A DNA stretch of 64,000 bases from Deltaproteobacteria bacterium HGW-Deltaproteobacteria-2. GTDB lineage: Bacteria; Desulfobacterota; Syntrophia; Syntrophales; Smithellaceae. Positions 46,687 through 56,922 of the stretch are shown here, in pieces. The position numbers were made by a program, and so were the translations under genes. The stretch is taken from NCBI GenBank assembly GCA_002840505.1, contig PHBC01000001.1:767738-831737 (forward strand), given 5' to 3'. Each line of letters starts with the position of its first letter. Positions within the stretch are counted from its first letter, which is position 1. Below the pieces are notes generated by a model. It was not told the DNA's origin and ran no database searches. It saw only the letters and a program-made list of their open reading frames with translations.

Positions 46687-46955
46687 AGGAGTTTGTATTT
46701 CTTTTTAATGGTGGAAAGAGAAATGGTTTTGCCGTTTCTAACTTGTTTTTTTGCTCTGGCAATGGCATCTTTTTCTTCCTTATTGGAAAGAATATCCAAA
46801 GTTTCAAGTAACCCGTCAAACTCATCACAACTCATTAGAATCGCTTCATTGACGCCATTTTTAGTGATGGTAAAACGGTCATATTTTGCTTCAACATCTC
46901 TAATAAGAGCCGATAGATTTTTCTTGGCTTCCGCCAATGGAATTGTCTTATTCAT
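46683..46955 (-). CDS. Phd/YefM-type antitoxin
   Basis: A 90-residue protein with the Phd/YefM N-terminal DNA-binding opening TIPLAEAKKNLSALIRDVE, followed by DRFTITKNGVNEAILMS. The C-terminal half is charged and helical, the part that would wrap the toxin. Expected to neutralise the downstream RelE-like toxin and repress its own promoter. Confidence 0.9.
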   Translation of the reverse strand: MNKTIPLAEAKKNLSALIRDVEAKYDRFTITKNGVNEAILMSCDEFDGLLETLDILSNKEEKDAIARAKKQVRNGKTISLSTIKKKYKLL

Positions 46956-46984
46956 ATTTTTGTCCTTGTTTTTTATTGATCATA

Positions 46985-47013
46985 ATTATAGTCTATTTAT
47001 GTTAACAATGCAA
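46985..47013 (-). promoter_or_regulatory. promoter of the toxin-antitoxin pair
   Basis: Minus strand: TTGCAT (47008-47013), 17-bp spacer, TATAAT (46985-46990), 30 bp before the antitoxin ATG. Confidence 0.6.
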
Positions 47014-47052
47014 CAAGAAAAATATGTAAATAAATTAATTGCAGCTGCCCCA

Positions 47053-47421
47053 TTAATTTTTGCCGGTTGAAGAATATTCCTTTATTTTTCCCCGTAAATA
47101 TTTTTCTGATGATATGATCTTCCCATCTGGAAATTTTATCATGTAAGGCTTACCTGTCATATAAGATTTGGAAGCGCACAGTTTTATAAAATCGTCGGCA
47201 GTCCGGACATGCTTGCCTGCTTTTTCCAATTTCAGCCGTAAATGTTTTGCGGCTTCCAAGCCGTCATATTCCGCTCCGTTTCTAATAAATTTTGCACCTT
47301 TTAAATCCTGAATCGAAGCTATCAGAAATTCTATTTTCTTTTTTTCGATATTATCCTGAGCGCTGACCGCTGCGGAAAATATTGCTATGATTACAAATGC
47401 CGTTATTAATATTTTTCTCAT
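47053..47421 (-). CDS. DUF5329 periplasmic protein
   Basis: A 122-residue protein with a signal peptide (residues 1-21, ending VSAQ). The conserved DUF5329 pattern follows: FIRNGAEYDGLEAAKHLRLKL, DDFIKLCASKSYMTGKPYMI and FPDGK. The function of the family is unknown. It is close behind the lipoprotein hydrolase gene (20 bp) on the same strand, so both are probably co-transcribed. Confidence 0.85.
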   Translation of the reverse strand: MRKILITAFVIIAIFSAAVSAQDNIEKKKIEFLIASIQDLKGAKFIRNGAEYDGLEAAKHLRLKLEKAGKHVRTADDFIKLCASKSYMTGKPYMIKFPDGKIISSEKYLRGKIKEYSSTGKN

Positions 47422-47441
47422 GACTTTCCCAAATAATAAAT

Positions 47442-48248
47442 TCAGTCTGCCTTTTTTACAAAATCAGTTATTTCTTTAAACAGGGAAGCTTCGGCATACA
47501 TCGGCCAGTCGTTATGACCTGCGCCTTTGATTATCCACATACGCTTTCGGCCTTCGGGAAGAGCATTATATAAATTGATGGCGTGTTTGATCGGCAGGAT
47601 TTCATCTCGTTCCGCTCCAACGACGGATATTTTATTTTTAAACGTTTGAAGATTTCCGATGCTGTCATACTTGTCGGTCAAAACCAGTCGCACCGGAAGG
47701 TACGGAAATAAAGATTTGGCAACAGATGCCAGCGTATCCCAGGGAGTAATTAAAATTATACCGGCAATGGGAACTGTTGTCTTTTTAGCGATGGAAGCAA
47801 CAACGCCGCATCCCAGCGACTCACCTACCAAATAAAGAGGCTCTTTATATTGTTCATAGGCCAGGCGAACAGTTTCTAATCCGGCTGCAACAAATGGCTT
47901 CTCCCCTACCTTGCCGGGACGTCCTCCGTACTTTGGATATTCAGCTAAGATTACGCGAAACCCAAGCTGCATAAAAGGCTTTAAATAAAATCCCCTATCA
48001 AGCGCTGTGCCGCCATTACCGTGAAAAAGAACCATCGTGCCGTTGGGCGCGGGCGCATCATAAGCGGCAACCAATCCCTGATAATCATCAGCAGTTGCCT
48101 GCCATAATTTCATATTTTCATATTCCAGCCCTGACTCGGTAGGCCACACCGGCTCGGGAAAATAAAGAAATCTATTTTGCATATCACACCCTCCCAAAAA
48201 CATCGCGGTGATTAGAAACAACGGAATTATTTTTAATTTCTGTTTCAT
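47442..48248 (-). CDS. alpha/beta-hydrolase lipoprotein
   Basis: A 268-residue serine hydrolase of the kind annotated as 'alpha/beta hydrolase, BEM46/FrsA-like'. Lipoprotein signal with lipobox FLGGC. Oxyanion loop LFHGNGGTALDRG, nucleophile elbow VGESLGCG, acid in GAERDEILPI and His in GAGHNDWP complete the triad. It probably acts at the membrane face in the periplasm on an ester or amide substrate. Divergent from the lipoprotein pair at 48.5-49.8 kb. Confidence 0.87.
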   Translation of the reverse strand: MKQKLKIIPLFLITAMFLGGCDMQNRFLYFPEPVWPTESGLEYENMKLWQATADDYQGLVAAYDAPAPNGTMVLFHGNGGTALDRGFYLKPFMQLGFRVILAEYPKYGGRPGKVGEKPFVAAGLETVRLAYEQYKEPLYLVGESLGCGVVASIAKKTTVPIAGIILITPWDTLASVAKSLFPYLPVRLVLTDKYDSIGNLQTFKNKISVVGAERDEILPIKHAINLYNALPEGRKRMWIIKGAGHNDWPMYAEASLFKEITDFVKKAD

Positions 48249-48478
48249 TTATATTAGATGACAAAAACAAGTAGCAAACAAAAGAAAAATTTTAATGGAA
48301 ATTATTTAAAAAATGATGTTTTATTATGAACGGCTTTCAACTAAATTACAAAATGTTTTTTATTATTGTTGAACGTTTATATATTACATTGATATTACTT
48401 ATACCAGCTTTTCTTAGTTAATATTATTGCAAAAACATCACATTGATCCGCGTCCATTCACAATACGGGGAGGAGCAA

Positions 48479-49108
48479 ATGAAAAGAACATGTATTTCTC
48501 GCATATCATTTTTGCTGATTCTATTATTAGTGTTCACTACAAGTGGTTGTATATCAACCGGTTATATAAAAGTTCCAGAAGGACAAAAAAATTATATTTT
48601 GAAAGGTTTTTCTCTTTCACCGCCTTTGGGTGGGGAATGGTATGTTCAACTGTTTGGAGAAAGCAGCATATCATTTACAAAAAAATTGAAACAGCCCTCA
48701 CCGCATACATATGCGGCGGTAATCTGGCCACAAGATTTCGACCAGATCTGCTATGTAAAAAACAGAGATGATTTTTTCGAATGTATCAAAAAAAACTTTG
48801 AAATTGAACAAAAGCAATCTACACGCTTCGAGTTTACTAAATCAGACTGTATTCAGGATAAACGGTTTGGAGAATTTTCCGTAAAATGTCATAGCATTGC
48901 GAAAGATTATAAACCGGCGAAGCTCCCCAGTGAAGTTAATTACCTTATTATGGATAATTATGATTATTTCATCAAGCATCCGACACTTAATAAATATTTT
49001 CGGATAACTTACTCAGAAAGAAGCATCCCCGCAGAAGAAAATAAGAGCATTAAGGAAGACGCGCAACATTTTTTTGATTCCATACAGCTTATTACACAGG
49101 AGAATTAA
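48479..49108 (+). CDS. lipoprotein of unknown function
   Basis: About 209 residues from ATG 48479, which has GGGAGGAG upstream; an upstream extension to 48443 has no ribosome site. The signal ends in the lipobox TTSGC. The mature part is mixed alpha/beta with four Cys residues (QICYVKN, FFECIKK, SDCIQD, VKCHS). Not recognised. It ends two bases before the next lipoprotein gene, so the two form an operon. High AT content. Confidence 0.65.
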   Translation: MKRTCISRISFLLILLLVFTTSGCISTGYIKVPEGQKNYILKGFSLSPPLGGEWYVQLFGESSISFTKKLKQPSPHTYAAVIWPQDFDQICYVKNRDDFFECIKKNFEIEQKQSTRFEFTKSDCIQDKRFGEFSVKCHSIAKDYKPAKLPSEVNYLIMDNYDYFIKHPTLNKYFRITYSERSIPAEENKSIKEDAQHFFDSIQLITQEN

Positions 49109-49110
49109 CG

Positions 49111-49833
49111 ATGAAATATAAGATGCGCATTGTTATTGCCATATTGTGTGTATTAACATCGCTGCTAATAATGGGATGCATATCCGCCGGCTTGTCATCG
49201 GCAGTATCCAAAGAAAAGCTGAATACCATAAAGAGAGTTGGTATAGTATCGCTCCTTGGCGATGACATCGAATTGCATGAACACCCAGGTCTATTCCAGG
49301 AAAGCAGTAGAAGTTTTTCAGTAAAAAGTTGGGAAATTGATGAATATGTGCAGGACATAATTGCCAAAGAAATCTCTACAAATCCTAAATTTACTGTTGT
49401 TAAACTGGCGTATGATCGTAATCGCTTGATAAAGCTACACTTAAACGAACGTCAAAATTACAATATAATGATTGATCAACTATCAACAATCACAAAAGAA
49501 AACCGACTTGATGCGATTATTGCTATTTACTATATTGGGCATCCGAAATATCAAAGTCTTCCATTGTATCTTGCAAAAGGTGAGCTGACAAATAATGTAT
49601 CATGGAAAGTAGCAAGCGGTATATATGTTTTTGACGGCGCTTCCCTTGAAAAAATTGGTGGTTCCTGGTTCTTGCATAGATTTGATCAAGAGCTCGATGA
49701 ATCATACTGGCCATCATCTATAAGCAATGTCGATAAGCTCCGGTTTTTGGAAAATATGTTTAAAAGAGTTCTAAAAGAGGAGCTGTTAATTAAGATTGAA
49801 GCACTTGGTTTTATCAACTCAAAAGATAATTGA
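49111..49833 (+). CDS. lipoprotein of unknown function
   Basis: A 240-residue protein with a lipoprotein signal (LLIMGC, lipobox Cys near residue 23). The mature part includes IKRVGIVSLLGDDIELHE and ends in a charged helical region. The opening 'KRVGIVSLLGD' pattern recalls lipoproteins whose N-terminal strand leads a Rossmann-like half, but no family is assigned. Starts two bases after the preceding lipoprotein gene; expected to work with it. Confidence 0.65.
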   Translation: MKYKMRIVIAILCVLTSLLIMGCISAGLSSAVSKEKLNTIKRVGIVSLLGDDIELHEHPGLFQESSRSFSVKSWEIDEYVQDIIAKEISTNPKFTVVKLAYDRNRLIKLHLNERQNYNIMIDQLSTITKENRLDAIIAIYYIGHPKYQSLPLYLAKGELTNNVSWKVASGIYVFDGASLEKIGGSWFLHRFDQELDESYWPSSISNVDKLRFLENMFKRVLKEELLIKIEALGFINSKDN

Positions 49834-49929
49834 GGAGAAATATTAATTTTACCTGGCACCTTAATTTTATTAGTTTGACTGCTTGATATTTATACTGAAA
49901 CACGACATATAAGCAACCGCGGGAAAAGC

Positions 49930-51351
49930 CTACTTCATTTCCATGCAGAACTTGTCAATCGTCTCCGGCGGCGCAATAGGATAATTGCCGGTATAGCAGG
50001 CAAGGCAAAAACAATCTTTGTTCAGGCCTGTTGCCCTGATCATGCCCTCTATGGACAGGTAGTGAATGGAATCCAGGCCGATGAAATCGGCAATGGCTTT
50101 TTCGTTTTCTTTTTTCGCCGCGATGAGCTCACCTTTGGATGAAAAATCAATACCGTACGGACAGGGATAAACTGTTGGCGGGCAGCTGACCGCCATATGC
50201 AGTTCTTTTATTCCGATGCTGCGCAGATTTTTTACACGGTTGCGGCTGGTTGTGCCGCGGATGATGGAGTCTTCCACAATCATCACTTTTTTACCCTCAA
50301 GAATGGCTCTGACCGGATTCAACTTTACCCTGACACCGAAATCGCGCATGGGCTGCGATGGCTGAATAAAAGTACGTCCGATATAATGATTGCGAATCAT
50401 GCCCATTTCAAAAGGATAGCCGCTTTCTTCCGCGTAACCCAGAGCGGCGTAAACGCCGGAGTCCGGAAAGGGCATGACAAGATCTACCTCCGGTTTGTAT
50501 TCACGAGCCAGTTCATGCCCCAGACGCTTGCGGCACATATAAACATTCTGACGGAAAATCTGGCTGTCGGGACGGGCAAAATAAATTAACTCGAAAATGC
50601 AGTGACAATGCTTAATTTCCGGGAAAGGATGGATGCTTCTGACACCCTTCCCGTCTATAATCAAAACTTCACCTGGTTCGACATCACGCACATATTCGGC
50701 GCCGACCAGATCAAAAGCGCATGTTTCCGAAGCGACAACCCAACTGCCGTTTAATTTTCCCAGTGCCAGAGGCCGGAAACCACGCGGGTCACGCGCGGCA
50801 ATTATCTTATCCCGAGTCATTATGATGAAGCAGTACGCGCCCTCCAGACGGGAAAGAGCGGCAGCCAATGCTTTTTCCAATCCTTTTTTCATGTGGTGCG
50901 CCATACGATGAACAACTACCTCGCTGTCCATCGTTGATTGAAAAATAGAGCCGCTATCTTCCAACTCTTTGCGCAGCTTGTTAGCGTTGAGTATATTGCC
51001 GTTATGCGCCAGTGCGTAATAATCACCGGCAAAATGAACCAGGAACGGCTGGGCGTTGGAAATGGTGGAAGAACCGGTGGTAGAATAGCGAACATGGCCG
51101 ATGGCCAGTTTTCCGGGAAGTTTTTTCAGGTGCTCTTCCTTGAATACCTCGGCAGCCAGCCCCATGCCCTTGTGCTCCCAGACGTTGCAGCCGTCGGAAC
51201 TGACAATGCCCGCTGATTCCTGACCGCGATGCTGTAAAGCAAAAAGCCCATAGAAAGCCACGCGGGAAGCTTCTTCGTGATCGTAAATGGCAAAAATGCC
51301 GCATTCTTCCCGGGGACGACCGGATTCCTCTAAATTGTTACTGACATGCAT
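49930..51351 (-). CDS. purF: amidophosphoribosyltransferase
   Basis: A 473-residue enzyme for the first step of purine synthesis (PRPP + glutamine to phosphoribosylamine). N-terminal Ntn-hydrolase domain with a short propeptide ahead of the catalytic Cys in PREECGIFAIYD, and FALQHRGQESAGI. PRPP-binding loop VMIVEDSIIRGTTS. Cysteines in CHCIFEL, VYPCPYG and CFCLACYTG match the [4Fe-4S]-containing Bacillus-type enzyme, which is oxygen-sensitive and suits an anaerobe. On the same strand as carB, but 565 bp away with the DUF559 element between them. Confidence 0.96.
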   Translation of the reverse strand: MHVSNNLEESGRPREECGIFAIYDHEEASRVAFYGLFALQHRGQESAGIVSSDGCNVWEHKGMGLAAEVFKEEHLKKLPGKLAIGHVRYSTTGSSTISNAQPFLVHFAGDYYALAHNGNILNANKLRKELEDSGSIFQSTMDSEVVVHRMAHHMKKGLEKALAAALSRLEGAYCFIIMTRDKIIAARDPRGFRPLALGKLNGSWVVASETCAFDLVGAEYVRDVEPGEVLIIDGKGVRSIHPFPEIKHCHCIFELIYFARPDSQIFRQNVYMCRKRLGHELAREYKPEVDLVMPFPDSGVYAALGYAEESGYPFEMGMIRNHYIGRTFIQPSQPMRDFGVRVKLNPVRAILEGKKVMIVEDSIIRGTTSRNRVKNLRSIGIKELHMAVSCPPTVYPCPYGIDFSSKGELIAAKKENEKAIADFIGLDSIHYLSIEGMIRATGLNKDCFCLACYTGNYPIAPPETIDKFCMEMK

Positions 51352-51394
51352 ATAAATCCTTTTTCAAACAGTTAAATCTCCATCCCTTACGGGA

Positions 51395-51833
51395 GAGTAT
51401 TTCTAAAATTTCCCCGCCCTCGACGGGAGGGGATTAAGGGGCGGGTGATAAACAACTCTCCCTTATAACTTCCAATACTCCATTTATATTTTGCAAAACT
51501 TCATTATTCCAAAATCTCAATACTTTAAATTCTTGTCGTCTAAGATATGTATCTCTTGCGATATCATCTTCGCTTTGTGTTGCATGTTGGCCACCGTCTA
51601 CTTCAATAACAATCCTTTTTTCAAAACAAACAAAATCAACGATATAATTATCAATGGGCTGTTGCCTTCTGAATTTGAATCCTTCAATTTGCTTTAGTCG
51701 CAATTGTTTCCAAAGTAATTTTTCTGCATCTGTCGGTCTTTTTCTAAGTACTTTTCCCAAGGCAGTCATTTTATCCAAGGTATAATCACCCTCCCCTCGC
51801 CCCTCCCGTCAAGGGAGGGGAAGATTAGAACTC
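51395..51833. mobile_element. DUF559 endonuclease gene flanked by inverted hairpin repeats
   Basis: Left repeat 51395-51447: GAGTAT, A/T stretch, hairpin CCCCGCCC (51412-51419)/GGGAGGGG (51425-51432), then GATTAAGGGGCGGGTG pointing inward. Right repeat 51787-51833 is its inverted counterpart: CACCCTCCCCTCGC inward, then hairpin CCCCTCCC (51800-51807)/GGGAGGGG (51813-51820), AAGATTAGAACTC outward. The loops TCGAC and GTCAA (reverse TTGAC) correspond. A single DUF559 gene fills the interior, its 3' end running into the left repeat. It lies between purF and carB. No target-site duplication was identified by eye. Element behaviour is inferred from this architecture and from the gene-less element at 9241-9318. 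Confidence 0.65.
51434..51778 (-). CDS. DUF559 (Vsr/restriction-endonuclease-like) protein
   Basis: A 114-residue single-domain nuclease-like protein of the DUF559 family, related to very-short-patch-repair endonucleases. Conserved parts: LRKRPTDAEKLLWKQLR, FKFRRQQPIDNYIVDFVC and the catalytic-type IEVDGGQH (PD-(D/E)xK-like Asp in IVDF, Glu and Asp in IEVDGG), then RRQEFKVLRFWNNEVL. All look intact. The last residues (CLSPAP) are encoded inside the flanking palindrome. Alone between repeats, with no methylase or other restriction partner nearby. A role in nicking or moving the palindromes is a hypothesis. Confidence 0.88.
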   Translation of the reverse strand: MDKMTALGKVLRKRPTDAEKLLWKQLRLKQIEGFKFRRQQPIDNYIVDFVCFEKRIVIEVDGGQHATQSEDDIARDTYLRRQEFKVLRFWNNEVLQNINGVLEVIRESCLSPAP

Positions 51834-51916
51834 AGACCTTACCCTCTTGCCATTAGGGAGAAGGCACTTATAAATCTAACCTTCTCCTCTCATGGAAAAG
51901 AAATATTTTGAGGTCG

Positions 51917-54900
51917 TCACTTTTGATATTCCTGCAATGAACAAACCTGCCAATCATCTTTTTTTATTGCCGCTACCGCTTCGCACAATGCGCGCGCGCC
52001 TGCAATGGTCGTGGTGTAAAGAATATTATAAGTAAGCGCGCCTCTTCTTATGTGATAAGCGTCCCGCGATGATTTACGTCCGATACTGGTATTAATCACC
52101 ATCTGGATGTCGCCGTTTTTAATGTAGTCCACAATGTTCGGACGCCCCTCGCTTAATTTGAAAACAACCCCGGCACCAACGCCGTGTTCCACCAGGTACA
52201 GGGCTGTGCCCTTGGTCGCTAATATCTTGAAACCCATTTTCTGAAAAGTTTTGGCTACCGTTACAATCTTATCTTTGTGAGAATCATTGACGCTGATAAA
52301 AATGGTCCCCTCCGTCGGCATTTTAAATCCCGCCGCCATTTGCGATTTGGCAAAGGCCAGGCCGAAAGAACGGTCTATGCCCATGACTTCGCCGGTGGAT
52401 TTCATTTCCGGCCCCAGCAGGATATCCACATCGGGAAAACGATTAAAGGGAAAGACGGCTTCTTTGACGGAAACATGCTTAGGCTCCGGCGCTTTAGTAA
52501 ACCCAAGTTCTTTTAAAGATTTGCCCAGCATTACTTTGGTAGCGAGCTTGGCTAGCGGCACGCCGATGGCTTTGCTGACAAAAGGAATGGTGCGCGACGC
52601 GCGTGGGTTGACTTCCAGCACGTATAATTTGTCGTTCTTGATGGCGTACTGAATATTCATCAGCCCGACAACATTTAATTCCTGTGCCAGCATTTTTGTC
52701 TGCTTTTTAATCAAATCCAGAAGCGGAGCGGAAATGGTCATGGGCGGCAGCATGCAGGCGCTGTCGCCCGAATGGATTCCTGCTTCTTCGATATGTTCCA
52801 TAATTCCGGCCACAACAGTCATCTTTCCATCGCTGATGGCGTCCACATCTATTTCTATGGCGTCCTCTAAAAATTTATCAATAAGAATGGGGTGCCCGGG
52901 AGAAACAAGAAGGGCTTTGGCCATAAAGCCGCGTAGAGTTTCCGCGTCATAGACAATTTCCATAGAACGGCCACCCAATACATAGGAGGGGCGCACCAGC
53001 ACCGGATAGCCAATGCGTTCGGCTGCCACAAGTGCTTTTTCCGCATCCATTGCCGTGTCATTATCCGGTTGGTTAAGTTTTAATTTGGTGACGATTTCCT
53101 GAAAGCGGTCGCGATTTTCCGCGCGGTCAATGGAATCGGGCGATGTTCCCATTATTTTTATTCCGGCCGCTTCCAGTCCTCTGGCTAAATTAAGAGGTGT
53201 CTGGCCGCCGAATTGAGCTATCACTCCTTCAGGTTTTTCCGTTTGCAGGATGTGTAAAACATCTTCCAGCGTCACCGGTTCGAAAAACAGTTTGTCGGAT
53301 GTGTCGTAATCTGTGCTGACCGTTTCGGGATTGGAATTGATCATGATGCTCTCGACACCTTCTTCACGCAAGGCAAACGAAGCATGGACGCAACAGTAAT
53401 CGAATTCGATTCCCTGACCGATGCGGTTAGGTCCGCCACCGATAATCGCCACTTTTCTTTTCGTCGAAGGCCTGGTTTCGTTTTCTGTTTCATAGGTGGA
53501 ATAGTAATAAGGCGTGTAGGCTTCGAATTCCGCCGCACAGGTATCGACAAGCTTATATACCGGGATAATTTTTTCTTTTTCTCGCCACTGGCGAATCTCC
53601 GTCTCCGTCATTTTCCAAAAAGTTGCCAGCGCCCTGTCGGCAAAGCCCATTTTCTTGGCAGCTTCGAGCAACTCCACGGACGGAGCGGAATTTTTCAACT
53701 CATCTTCGGCATCCACAATTTCTTTGACCTGATGCAAAAACCAGGGATCTATTTTTGTTAATTGATAGAGTTCATCTATCGACATTCCGCCTTGCATCGC
53801 CGCAGCAATGTAGAAAATCCGCAACGAATTGGGTTTGATCAGTTTGCTTTTAAGAAATTCTTTTTTATCTTTCAAATCATCCGGCAGAGACTGGCCAAGA
53901 CTAAAACGCCCGATTTCCAGAGAACGAATCGCCTTTTGCAGGGACTCTTTGAAAGTACGGCCGATAGCCATAGTCTCGCCGACGGATTTCATGGAGGTAG
54001 TTAAAAAATCTTCGGCTTGCGGAAATTTTTCAAACGTCCAACGCGGAATTTTCACGACGCAATAATCTATTGTCGGCTCAAAAGCAGCCATCGTCTCGCG
54101 GGTAATGTCGTTGGGGATTTCGTCCAGTGTGTAGCCGACAGCAAGTTTCGCGGCAATTTTGGCAATGGGAAAGCCTGTGGCTTTTGAGGCTAGCGCCGAT
54201 GATCGCGAAACACGGGGATTCATTTCGACGACAATCATTTCACCCGTTTGGGGATGTATAGCAAACTGAACATTGGAGCCGCCTGTTTCCACGCCAATTT
54301 CGCGCATGATGGCGATGGCGGCGTCGCGCATGATTTGATATTCCTTATCCGTCAATGTCTGCGCAGGCGCGACGGTTATGGATTCTCCGGTATGCACTCC
54401 CATTGCGTCGAAATTTTCAATGGAACAAATAATGACGACGTTATCAGCCTTGTCGCGCATTACTTCCAGTTCGTATTCTTTCCAGCCCAAAACCGATTCC
54501 TCGATCATGACCTCCGAAATCATGCTGGCATCCAAACCGCCTTTGGCTACGTCCATTAATTCTTCACGGTTATAAGCGACGCCACTGCCGGTACCGCCCA
54601 GGGTAAAGGACGGACGAATAATAAGGGGGAAGCCTATTTCATCGGCAATCTTTAAAACATCGCTCATGGAATGGGCAAAGCCGCTTTTGGGCACACGCAG
54701 ACCGATTTTTTCTATCGCGTGCCGGAATTTTTCCCTGTCTTCCGCTTTATGAATAACATCGAGTGACGCCCCGATCATTTCCACATTATATTTTTTCAGC
54801 ACGCCGCTTTCGGCCAGCGCCACGGCCGTGTTCAAACCAGTTTGCCCGCCCAGGGTGGGAAGCAGAGCGTCCGGCCGCTCGCGGGCGATAATTTTTTCCA

Positions 54901-55129
54901 CCGCTTCCGGTGTTATTGGTTCGATGTAGGTTCTATCGGCCGTTTCCGGATCGGTCATAATTGTGGCCGGATTGCTATTGATTAAAACAACCTCATAACC
55001 CTCTTCGCGCAGAGCCTTACAGGCCTGGGTTCCTGAGTAGTCAAATTCGCAGGCCTGACTGATAATAATAGGACCGGACCCGATGAGTAGAATTTTCTTT
55101 ATGTCTTTACGTTTAGGCACTTCAAACAA
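51917..55129 (-). CDS. carB: carbamoyl-phosphate synthase large subunit
   Basis: A 1,070-residue enzyme with two homologous ATP-grasp synthetase halves. The first opens with [23 protein letters not shown] (read at its ends), the second has [21 protein letters not shown] (read at its ends). [17 protein letters not shown] and [17 protein letters not shown] are the paired metal-binding loops. The C-terminal allosteric MGS-like domain (about residues 935-1070) is present. Makes carbamoyl phosphate for arginine and pyrimidines. It normally follows carA directly; here guaA and a 263-bp gap intervene. Confidence 0.97.
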   Translation of the reverse strand: MFEVPKRKDIKKILLIGSGPIIISQACEFDYSGTQACKALREEGYEVVLINSNPATIMTDPETADRTYIEPITPEAVEKIIARERPDALLPTLGGQTGLNTAVALAESGVLKKYNVEMIGASLDVIHKAEDREKFRHAIEKIGLRVPKSGFAHSMSDVLKIADEIGFPLIIRPSFTLGGTGSGVAYNREELMDVAKGGLDASMISEVMIEESVLGWKEYELEVMRDKADNVVIICSIENFDAMGVHTGESITVAPAQTLTDKEYQIMRDAAIAIMREIGVETGGSNVQFAIHPQTGEMIVVEMNPRVSRSSALASKATGFPIAKIAAKLAVGYTLDEIPNDITRETMAAFEPTIDYCVVKIPRWTFEKFPQAEDFLTTSMKSVGETMAIGRTFKESLQKAIRSLEIGRFSLGQSLPDDLKDKKEFLKSKLIKPNSLRIFYIAAAMQGGMSIDELYQLTKIDPWFLHQVKEIVDAEDELKNSAPSVELLEAAKKMGFADRALATFWKMTETEIRQWREKEKIIPVYKLVDTCAAEFEAYTPYYYSTYETENETRPSTKRKVAIIGGGPNRIGQGIEFDYCCVHASFALREEGVESIMINSNPETVSTDYDTSDKLFFEPVTLEDVLHILQTEKPEGVIAQFGGQTPLNLARGLEAAGIKIMGTSPDSIDRAENRDRFQEIVTKLKLNQPDNDTAMDAEKALVAAERIGYPVLVRPSYVLGGRSMEIVYDAETLRGFMAKALLVSPGHPILIDKFLEDAIEIDVDAISDGKMTVVAGIMEHIEEAGIHSGDSACMLPPMTISAPLLDLIKKQTKMLAQELNVVGLMNIQYAIKNDKLYVLEVNPRASRTIPFVSKAIGVPLAKLATKVMLGKSLKELGFTKAPEPKHVSVKEAVFPFNRFPDVDILLGPEMKSTGEVMGIDRSFGLAFAKSQMAAGFKMPTEGTIFISVNDSHKDKIVTVAKTFQKMGFKILATKGTALYLVEHGVGAGVVFKLSEGRPNIVDYIKNGDIQMVINTSIGRKSSRDAYHIRRGALTYNILYTTTIAGARALCEAVAAIKKDDWQVCSLQEYQK

Positions 55130-55392
55130 CTTTCGATGTTAATTATTGAATAACGAATACCTTATTTATAAGGTGTCTTTTATCTTTCTTTCTCATCTCC
55201 GGCGATATACTGGCGCAAAGAGTTGCGAATTGAAGCTTTTTCCGGGGAACCCTGTCTGCGCAGCGAAACGTCCGCCGGGTCGCTTGTCTGAGCGCCGGAG
55301 GCGTGAGTTTGCGAACCGGCAGTAAAGCGAGCAGTTACAGGGTCGGGAAAAGATTTTGAGCAACGCTTTAAGTTAGTATGTCGCCACCTCCT
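55130..55392. other. carB-guaA intergenic region, coding-like sequence without a start
   Basis: 263 bp with no accepted gene. The middle (about 55200-55370) is more G/C-rich than the flanks. On the minus strand it stays open for about 58 codons to a TAA at 55188-55190, with no start codon or ribosome site. A second frame is open for about 50 codons from a TTG. Multiple open frames and a distinct composition suggest a repeated intergenic element or a gene remnant rather than a working gene. Confidence 0.35.
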
Positions 55393-56922
55393 TTATTCCC
55401 ACTCAATCGTGCTGGGCGGTTTGGAGCTGATGTCGTAAACAACGCGGTTGATGCCGGACACTTCGTTAATGATCCGCGTCGAAACGCGGGCCAGTAAATC
55501 CTGAGGCAGACGAGCCCAGTCGGCCGTCATGGCATCGTCGCTGGTAACAGCGCGGATGGCCACAATATTTTCATAAGTGCGCTGATCGCCCATAATGCCT
55601 ACACTCTTAAGCGGTAATAAAATGGTAAACGACTGCCACAATTTATAATATAAATTCGCAGTGCGGATTTCCTCAAGCAGAATGGTGTCAGCTTTACGCA
55701 ATACCGACAAACGCTGTGCGGTGACCTCACCGATAATGCGAATAGCCAGGCCTGGCCCCGGAAACGGCTGTCGCCAGACAACATCATCGGCCAATCCCAG
55801 TTCTTTTCCCAAAAGCCGCACTTCATCCTTGAACAGGTGTTTGAGCGGCTCGACCAACTTCAGATTCATTGTCTTCGGCAGTCCGCCGACATTATGATGA
55901 GATTTAATCACCGCGCTGGGACCGCCAAATGCCGAACGCGATTCGATCAGGTCGGGATAAAGAGTGCCCTGCGCTAAAAATTTCACGCCTTTAATTTTGC
56001 GAGCTTCCGTGTCAAAGACTTCAACGAATGTGCGGCCGATGATTTTTCGTTTCCTCTCCGGATCGGTCACGCCTTTTAATTTCTTAAGAAATATTTTCCC
56101 CGCGCGCGCGAACCGCAGATTGATTTGCAGATTTTTTTTGAACATTTTGATAACGCGTTCGGCTTCACCCGCTCTCAGCACGCCGTTATCGACAAAAACA
56201 CAGGTTAATTGTTTGCCGATAGCCCTGTGCAGTAAAACGGCAGCTACAGAAGAATCGACTCCGCCGGAAAGACCCAGAATTACTTTTTGTGTGCCCACCT
56301 GATGGCGGATTTCTTCGACAGCGTTGGTGACAAAGGATTTCATCGACCAGGATTTTTCACACCGGCAAATATCAAACAGGAAGTTTGCCAATATCTTTTT
56401 GCCTTCTTTGGTATGAACAACTTCCGGGTGAAATTGCAGACCGTAAAAATTGCGCTGGACATCTTCGGTCGCCGCAACCGGTGTATTGGCAGTATATGCG
56501 GTAATTATAAAACCGGCAGGCAGTGCACCTATGGAATCACCGTGGCTCATCCAGCACTGGGTTTCTTTAGTCACGCCTTTTAAAATGCCTTTTTGCTTTT
56601 TGACCAGCAACTCGGCAAAACCGTATTCGCGCTTTTTGGAACCGATTACTTTTCCACCCAGCGAATCAACCATATATTGCAGACCGTAGCAGATACCCAG
56701 AATAGGAATACCAAAATCAAAGATCTTTTTATCAACTCGAGGCGCTCCTTTGCTGTAAATGCTCGCCGGGCCACCGGATAAAATTATTCCCTCGGGTTTA
56801 AGCTCTTTGATTGTGTCAATGGAAATGCCAGGTGGTTCAATCTGGCAGTAAACATGATTTTCTCTTACCCGCCGGGCTATTAACTGATTATATTGCGAAC
56901 CGAAATCAATAATCAGAATCAC
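55393..56922 (-). CDS. guaA: GMP synthase (glutamine-hydrolysing)
   Basis: A 509-residue enzyme converting XMP to GMP. N-terminal glutamine amidotransferase (catalytic Cys in GICYGLQYM, His-x-Glu in FHPEVVHT), ATP pyrophosphatase with P-loop [11 protein letters not shown], and the C-terminal dimerisation domain ending [10 protein letters not shown], the usual GuaA ending. The start overlaps the carA stop by four bases, an unusual coupling of pyrimidine/arginine and purine genes. Confidence 0.97.
   Translation of the reverse strand: MILIIDFGSQYNQLIARRVRENHVYCQIEPPGISIDTIKELKPEGIILSGGPASIYSKGAPRVDKKIFDFGIPILGICYGLQYMVDSLGGKVIGSKKREYGFAELLVKKQKGILKGVTKETQCWMSHGDSIGALPAGFIITAYTANTPVAATEDVQRNFYGLQFHPEVVHTKEGKKILANFLFDICRCEKSWSMKSFVTNAVEEIRHQVGTQKVILGLSGGVDSSVAAVLLHRAIGKQLTCVFVDNGVLRAGEAERVIKMFKKNLQINLRFARAGKIFLKKLKGVTDPERKRKIIGRTFVEVFDTEARKIKGVKFLAQGTLYPDLIESRSAFGGPSAVIKSHHNVGGLPKTMNLKLVEPLKHLFKDEVRLLGKELGLADDVVWRQPFPGPGLAIRIIGEVTAQRLSVLRKADTILLEEIRTANLYYKLWQSFTILLPLKSVGIMGDQRTYENIVAIRAVTSDDAMTADWARLPQDLLARVSTRIINEVSGINRVVYDISSKPPSTIEWE

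Noticed and set aside
51375-51840. CRISPR array suggested by repeated G/C-rich palindromes
   Set aside because: The copies are inverted, differ in sequence and flank a gene; there are no regularly spaced repeats and no cas genes.
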